Assembly (NCBI GenBank): GCA_031257695.1
Contig: JAIROB010000126.1
Span: forward strand, 1-9,566
From: Treponema sp.
GTDB taxonomy: Bacteria > Spirochaetota > Spirochaetia > Treponematales > Breznakiellaceae
Direction: 5' to 3'
DNA length: 9,566 nt
The translations under genes were made by a program, and so were the position numbers. The notes beneath the pieces are model-generated. The model was given only the letters and a program-made list of their open reading frames with translations. It was not told the DNA's origin and made no database searches. This document shows, piece after piece, positions 7,177-9,566 of this stretch. Numbering within the stretch: the first letter of the stretch is position 1; the number at the start of each line of letters is the position of its first letter.

Positions 7177-7205
7177 AGTATACCTAAACACTCAAAAGAG
7201 CGCAA
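7177..7205 (-). promoter_or_regulatory. Sigma70-type promoter for tuf
   Basis: The -10 box TATACT (7182-7177) matches TATAAT in five of six positions. The -35 box TTGCGC (7205-7200) matches in three. The spacer is exactly 17 nt. Transcription would start near 7170, giving a leader of about 58 nt before the tuf ATG, with AAGGAGG inside it. It lies downstream of both candidate terminators, consistent with tuf and the S10 operon being transcribed separately from rpsL-rpsG. Confidence 0.7.
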
Positions 7206-7337
7206 CTCTCATATAACAGGGGATAGTTTAACGAAAAAATAGAAGGAGCAATCGGACGGGTATAGCGCCGTCTCGTTCCACCTATCTCATCTTAAACGAC
7301 CCTCTCCTCATACACTGCGTTACGATGATCGGTTTGG

Positions 7338-7366
7338 AAAAAGAAAAAACCTCCGGGTTTTTTCTT
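7338..7366 (-). terminator. Rho-independent terminator with long U-run
   Basis: In transcript sense the arms AAGAAAAAACC and GGTTTTTTCTT (11 bp, perfect) flank a CGGA loop, and the right arm continues into TTT. The U-rich right arm makes it a credible terminator for readthrough from rpsG, 195 nt after that stop codon. Because the left arm is A-rich, it could also work on the opposite strand. Confidence 0.7.
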
Positions 7367-7471
7367 CGAGACCCCGCGCCGTTCACCAAACCTTGCCTCC
7401 GATGGGCAACAGATCACTTCATGTCATTATCCCCTGTCACCTCCCCGGAAACCGCCCGGCGCGGTAATCGT

Positions 7472-7494
7472 GATCCGGCACACAGGGCCGGATC
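7472..7494 (+). other. Perfect palindrome GATCCGGC/GCCGGATC with following T-run
   Basis: An 8-bp perfect stem with a 7-nt loop (ACACAGG) is followed on the plus strand by TTTATTT, like a weak plus-strand terminator. No plus-strand gene leads into it. In the rpsG direction it would be another hairpin without a U-tract. Confidence 0.4.
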
Positions 7495-7514
7495 TTTATT
7501 TCAAAGAGCCATTC

Positions 7515-7528
7515 CGGGGCGAACCCCG
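7515..7528 (-). other. GC hairpin with UUCG loop
   Basis: CGGGG-TTCG-CCCCG in transcript sense forms a 5-bp GC stem with a UUCG tetraloop, 33 nt beyond the rpsG stop. It may act as a 3'-end stabilising or backup termination structure; no strong U-run follows. Confidence 0.4.
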
Positions 7529-7537
7529 AACCTTTTT

Positions 7538-7561
7538 AAAAATCCGCGGGACATTCCCCGC
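7538..7561 (-). terminator. Probable intrinsic terminator at the rpsG stop codon
   Basis: GCGGGG-AATG-TCCCGC (7561-7546) makes a 6-bp stem, closed at the loop by a G-U pair, and begins with the last base of the rpsG TAG. It is followed by GGA and then five T residues (7542-7538). The stem is short and the U-run is modest, so termination could be partial. Confidence 0.6.
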
Positions 7562-8031
7562 TACCATCTATAATGGGCAAAAGCCTTATTAGCTTCGGCC
7601 ATCTTATGGGTATCCTCTTTTCGCTTAAACGCCGCGCCGGTGTTATTATAGGCATCCAGCAATTCCGCCGCAAGCCGCTCGTCCATGCCCCGGCCGGACC
7701 GGGCCCTGGCGGCATTGATGAGCCAGCGCATCCCCAGGGCTTCCCGCCGGGATTCCCGAATGTCAATCGGAACCTGGTAGGTCGCGCCGCCGACCCGCCG
7801 GGATTTAACTTCGATATTGGGCTTAACGTTATCTATGGCCTTCAAAAAAACATCCAGGGGCTCTTTGTCGGTCTTTGCCTGAAGCACATCCAGCGCCCCA
7901 TGGACTATCCGCAGAGAAACCGAACGTTTTCCCTCCCACATCATACGATTCACAAACTTGGAAAGCGCCACGCTGTTGTACTTGGGATCCGGCAAAATGC
8001 CCCGATCCACGGACTTTTTTTTACGTCCCAC
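7561..8031 (-). CDS. rpsG: 30S ribosomal protein S7 (GTG start)
   Basis: S7 nucleates assembly of the 3' major domain of 16S rRNA and lies by the E site; in E. coli it represses the str operon. The product is 156 residues, the family length. It begins (M)[19 protein letters not shown] and contains [46 protein letters not shown] and the end [14 protein letters not shown]. The start is GTG at 8031-8029. The frame is open upstream to 8130 but there it overlaps rpsL and has no S7 character, while GGAGG sits 5 nt before the GTG. The gap from rpsL is 13 nt. The stop codon merges into a terminator-like hairpin, so no fusA follows as it does in the classical str operon. Confidence 0.98.
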   Translation of the reverse strand: MGRKKKSVDRGILPDPKYNSVALSKFVNRMMWEGKRSVSLRIVHGALDVLQAKTDKEPLDVFLKAIDNVKPNIEVKSRRVGGATYQVPIDIRESRREALGMRWLINAARARSGRGMDERLAAELLDAYNNTGAAFKRKEDTHKMAEANKAFAHYRW

Positions 8032-8036
8032 GGATG

Positions 8037-8041
8037 CCTCC
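8037..8041 (-). promoter_or_regulatory. Ribosome binding site for rpsG
   Basis: GGAGG, inside a longer G-run, lies 5 nt before the GTG at 8031-8029, right after the rpsL stop codon. It fixes the non-ATG start of S7. Confidence 0.8.
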
Positions 8042-8044
8042 CCC

Positions 8045-8419
8045 CTACGCCTTGGGCCGCTTGGCGCCGTACTTTGAACGGCTGCGCTTGCGGTCTTCCA
8101 CGCCGAGGGTATCCTTGGCGCCCCGGACAATGTGATAGCGGACCCCGGGAAGATCCTTGACCCGGCCGCCCCGGACCAGAACCACCGAGTGTTCCTGGAG
8201 GTTGTGGCCGATGCCGGGGATATAGGCTGTTACCTCCGTTCCGTGGGAAAGGCGCACACGGGCCACCTTCCGCAGGGCGGAATTCGGCTTTTTAGGGGTA
8301 ACGGTCATAACGCGGGTGCAGACCCCGCGTTTCTGCGGACAGGACTGCAACGCCGGCGATTTCGTCTTGGAACCAACCTGCCGTCTGCCAAAACGAACCA
8401 ACTGATTGATTGTGGGCAT
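8045..8419 (-). CDS. rpsL: 30S ribosomal protein S12
   Basis: S12 lies at the decoding centre at the subunit interface and governs translational accuracy. The product is 124 residues, identical in length to E. coli S12. It opens [14 protein letters not shown] and has [11 protein letters not shown] (27-37), [17 protein letters not shown] (41-57), [25 protein letters not shown] (72-96) and the [10 protein letters not shown] end. Lys43 and Lys88, the classical sites of streptomycin-resistance mutations, are both wild type, and Asp89, the RimO methylthiolation target in E. coli, is present. ATG 8419-8417 has AAGGGAG 10 nt upstream, separated by a T-run. It is the first gene of its transcript, after a 247-nt spacer with two promoter candidates, and is followed 13 nt later by rpsG. 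Confidence 0.98.
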   Translation of the reverse strand: MPTINQLVRFGRRQVGSKTKSPALQSCPQKRGVCTRVMTVTPKKPNSALRKVARVRLSHGTEVTAYIPGIGHNLQEHSVVLVRGGRVKDLPGVRYHIVRGAKDTLGVEDRKRSRSKYGAKRPKA

Positions 8420-8466
8420 CTACAAAAAACTCCCTTAAATTCAAACGGCCTTCAACCGGAAAGCCT

Positions 8467-8495
8467 ACTCTACAAAAAATACCAAAAAAGATCAA
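8467..8495 (-). promoter_or_regulatory. Proximal promoter candidate for rpsL-rpsG
   Basis: TTGATC (8495-8490) and TAGAGT (8472-8467) are separated by exactly 17 nt, each matching four of six consensus positions. The spacer is rich in T-tracts. Transcription would start near 8460, about 40 nt before the rpsL ATG. Confidence 0.5.
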
Positions 8496-8551
8496 GCGGT
8501 CCTGAGGATTTTTCCTTGCCGCATACTAACCCATAATACAAAAGCGTCTTT

Positions 8552-8580
8552 AGCATACCAGGAACCAAAGAAAAATGCAA
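8552..8580 (-). promoter_or_regulatory. Distal promoter candidate for rpsL-rpsG
   Basis: TTGCAT (8580-8575) and TATGCT (8557-8552) are 17 nt apart, and a TG dinucleotide one base before the -10 box makes it an extended -10 site. It lies downstream of the 8629-8664 palindrome, so it would fire after termination of the upstream gene. Confidence 0.45.
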
Positions 8581-8628
8581 GGGGATTCAAGAAAATTTCG
8601 GCAAATTTCACATAATCGACAAACCCCT

Positions 8629-8664
8629 GAGGCTGTTCCAAAACTGAAGTTTTGGAACAGCCTC
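8629..8664. repeat. Near-perfect 17-bp palindrome after the upstream gene
   Basis: GAGGCTGTTCCAAAACT (8629-8645) and its exact reverse complement (8648-8664) are separated by two bases, so a 15-16 bp stem with a small loop is possible. It begins 2 nt after the stop codon of the upstream gene. There is no proper U-run on either side (AGGGGTTTG follows in the gene direction). It could end or stabilise that mRNA, or be one copy of a dispersed palindromic repeat; a single copy here cannot tell. Confidence 0.75.
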
Positions 8665-8666
8665 CC

Positions 8667-9566
8667 CTAGTCAAAGGTCCAGATGAAGCTGCTGGACAGG
8701 TAAGCCAGGCGGGCGGAGCGGGAAATAGTGTTGTAGGAGGCGCCGGCGGGGTTGGCGGGAATCCAGCCAAGAGCGTTGGCTAAGACGGTTTGGGTCCGCG
8801 ATGCCTCCAGCCAGGTCTTTAGGCTCCCCAGCTTTTTCAGGTCCTGTTCCCTGCCAAAAGGTATGGCCCAGAGCATAGCCGCCTGTATGCCGAACTCATG
8901 CCAGTCCTCCGCGTCGGGATAGCGGTTGGCCTCCAGGCCGGCCGCCTCCAGCGGGGGCTGCCGCCGAATCCTGCTGAGGGGCGCGTAGATCCAGGCCGGG
9001 GAGGAGCGGTACAGCAGGGGCAACGCGTCCGGCCAGCCGTAGGTTTCCGCGCCCAATTGAAAGCGGTTGTTGTTCCAAAACAGCCCCTCCAGGGAGTCCT
9101 TCCACACCGCTTTGTCATCGGGGAAAACCCCGCTCCGCCGCTGCAAAAGCTGGGCGGTCCAGGCCCAGCGGGAATCCATGTCACGGCCGGGTATAATAAG
9201 AAGACCCTCCCCGCCTTCGGGGGAATCCACCCGCTCCCGGGAAACCGTGGGATCCTTATAGTCCCGGAACATCATCCAGGGGTCCAGCGCCAGGAGCAGC
9301 GCCCCCTCGTAGGAGCGGGAATCGGACAAGCCGGGGTACAGGACCAGGGTCCGATCAAGGGGGCCGCCGGCTTCCTCCTCCGTTTCGTCTTTCGTTTGCG
9401 CCCGTTCCAGGGGCCCCCGGGCGGTGATGATAAAGCCCCGCCGGTTCCGGGGCAAAGGCTGCCCTTCCTCAGGCGCGGTCACAACCCGGATACGCCGGGG
9501 CGGATCCGCCCTGCCGAGGATCGTTTCCCACTGTTCCCGGTACGCGGCGTCCACCAGCCACACCGT
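8667..9566 (-). CDS. Hypothetical protein, C-terminal part (start outside the window)
   Basis: The frame is open from the right edge for 299 codons to a TAG at 8669-8667. Its base composition and codon choice look like those of neighbouring genes, so it is very probably real. I do not recognise the family. Visible features are a Pro/Arg/Glu-rich region with an acidic patch (ETEEEAGG), a hydrophobic ALLLALDPWMMF segment, GLLIIPGRDMDSRWAWTAQLL, an aromatic FWNNNRFQLGAETYGWPDAL stretch and the end WLEASRTQTVLANALGWIPA with a final FIWTFD. The WLEAS...ALGWIPAN stretch faintly recalls the C-terminal part of ABC-transporter extracellular solute-binding proteins; this is a weak impression, not an assignment. 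Whether it has a signal peptide cannot be judged. The GTG at 9563 need not be its start. Confidence 0.85.
   Translation of the reverse strand, partial: TVWLVDAAYREQWETILGRADPPRRIRVVTAPEEGQPLPRNRRGFIITARGPLERAQTKDETEEEAGGPLDRTLVLYPGLSDSRSYEGALLLALDPWMMFRDYKDPTVSRERVDSPEGGEGLLIIPGRDMDSRWAWTAQLLQRRSGVFPDDKAVWKDSLEGLFWNNNRFQLGAETYGWPDALPLLYRSSPAWIYAPLSRIRRQPPLEAAGLEANRYPDAEDWHEFGIQAAMLWAIPFGREQDLKKLGSLKTWLEASRTQTVLANALGWIPANPAGASYNTISRSARLAYLSSSFIWTFD

Larger units (their letters stand above)
7113..7560. other. Regulatory spacer between rpsG and tuf (448 nt, no gene)
   Basis: I see no protein or tRNA gene here. In transcript order it holds a terminator directly after rpsG, a short GC hairpin, a GATCCGGC palindrome, an 11-bp U-rich terminator, an AT-rich stretch and the tuf promoter and leader. 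This is the place of fusA in the classical rpsL-rpsG-fusA-tuf order. A plus-strand frame at 7325-7573 is open but runs through the terminator palindrome and has no family-like sequence. Confidence 0.8.

Noticed and set aside
7223..7252. Second, upstream tuf promoter (TTGCTC with TAAACT)
   Set aside because: The spacing is only about 15-16 nt and both boxes are weak; the TTGCGC/TATACT pair downstream is much better.
7508..7531. GGTTCG...TTCGCCCC sequence resembling a tRNA T-arm
   Set aside because: It is a simple GC hairpin; no acceptor stem, anticodon arm or D-arm can be drawn around it.
7325..7573. Plus-strand open frame of 82 codons in the rpsG-tuf spacer
   Set aside because: It runs through the terminator palindrome and other hairpins and into the end of rpsG, has no ribosome binding site that I can see and no familiar sequence.
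8032..8130. Upstream extension of rpsG to 8130
   Set aside because: It overlaps rpsL, is not S7-like, and a strong GGAGG precedes the GTG at 8031.

Overview
The window is a continuous minus-strand block of translation genes from a bacterium that is most likely a Treponema-type spirochaete, possibly one of the GC-rich termite-gut relatives. That assignment rests on the character of the EF-Tu, L14, L22 and L2 proteins, on tuf lying directly before rpsJ with no fusA, and on general composition. I recognised these by eye; no search was run, so the genus is an inference.

Read in the direction of transcription (high to low coordinates), the layout is as follows. (1) 9566-8667 is the C-terminal part of an unrecognised protein whose start lies outside the window. 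(2) 8666-8420 is an AT-rich spacer holding a near-perfect palindrome and two promoter candidates. (3) rpsL-rpsG (8419-7561) are the first two genes of the classical str operon. (4) 7560-7113 is a 448-nt spacer where fusA would sit in the classical order. It carries a terminator right after rpsG, further hairpins, a second U-rich terminator and a good sigma70-type promoter for tuf. (5) tuf is at 7112-5922. (6) The S10 operon follows in classical order: rpsJ, rplC, rplD, rplW, rplB, rpsS, rplV, rpsC, rplP, rpmC, rpsQ, rplN and rplX, the last cut by the left window edge.

The genes are tightly packed. Most gaps are 6-17 nt, and two junctions overlap (rplD/rplW by 4 nt, rplV/rpsC by 1 nt), which suggests translational coupling. 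Three gaps inside the tuf-S10 transcript stand out as long: tuf-rpsJ (78 nt), rpsJ-rplC (74 nt) and rpsC-rplP (64 nt). Each holds hairpin-forming sequence close upstream of the next ribosome binding site. None has a U-tract, so they look like RNA-processing or translational-control sites rather than terminators.

All the identified genes serve the ribosome: small-subunit proteins (S12, S7, S10, S19, S3, S17), large-subunit proteins (L3, L4, L23, L2, L22, L16, L29, L14, L24) and EF-Tu, which delivers aminoacyl-tRNA. I see no mobile element, CRISPR array, tRNA or rRNA gene. I found no convincing novel system. The points worth a second look are regulatory (structured gaps, the fusA-less junction, the palindrome before rpsL) plus aromatic substitutions in the L22 tunnel loop.
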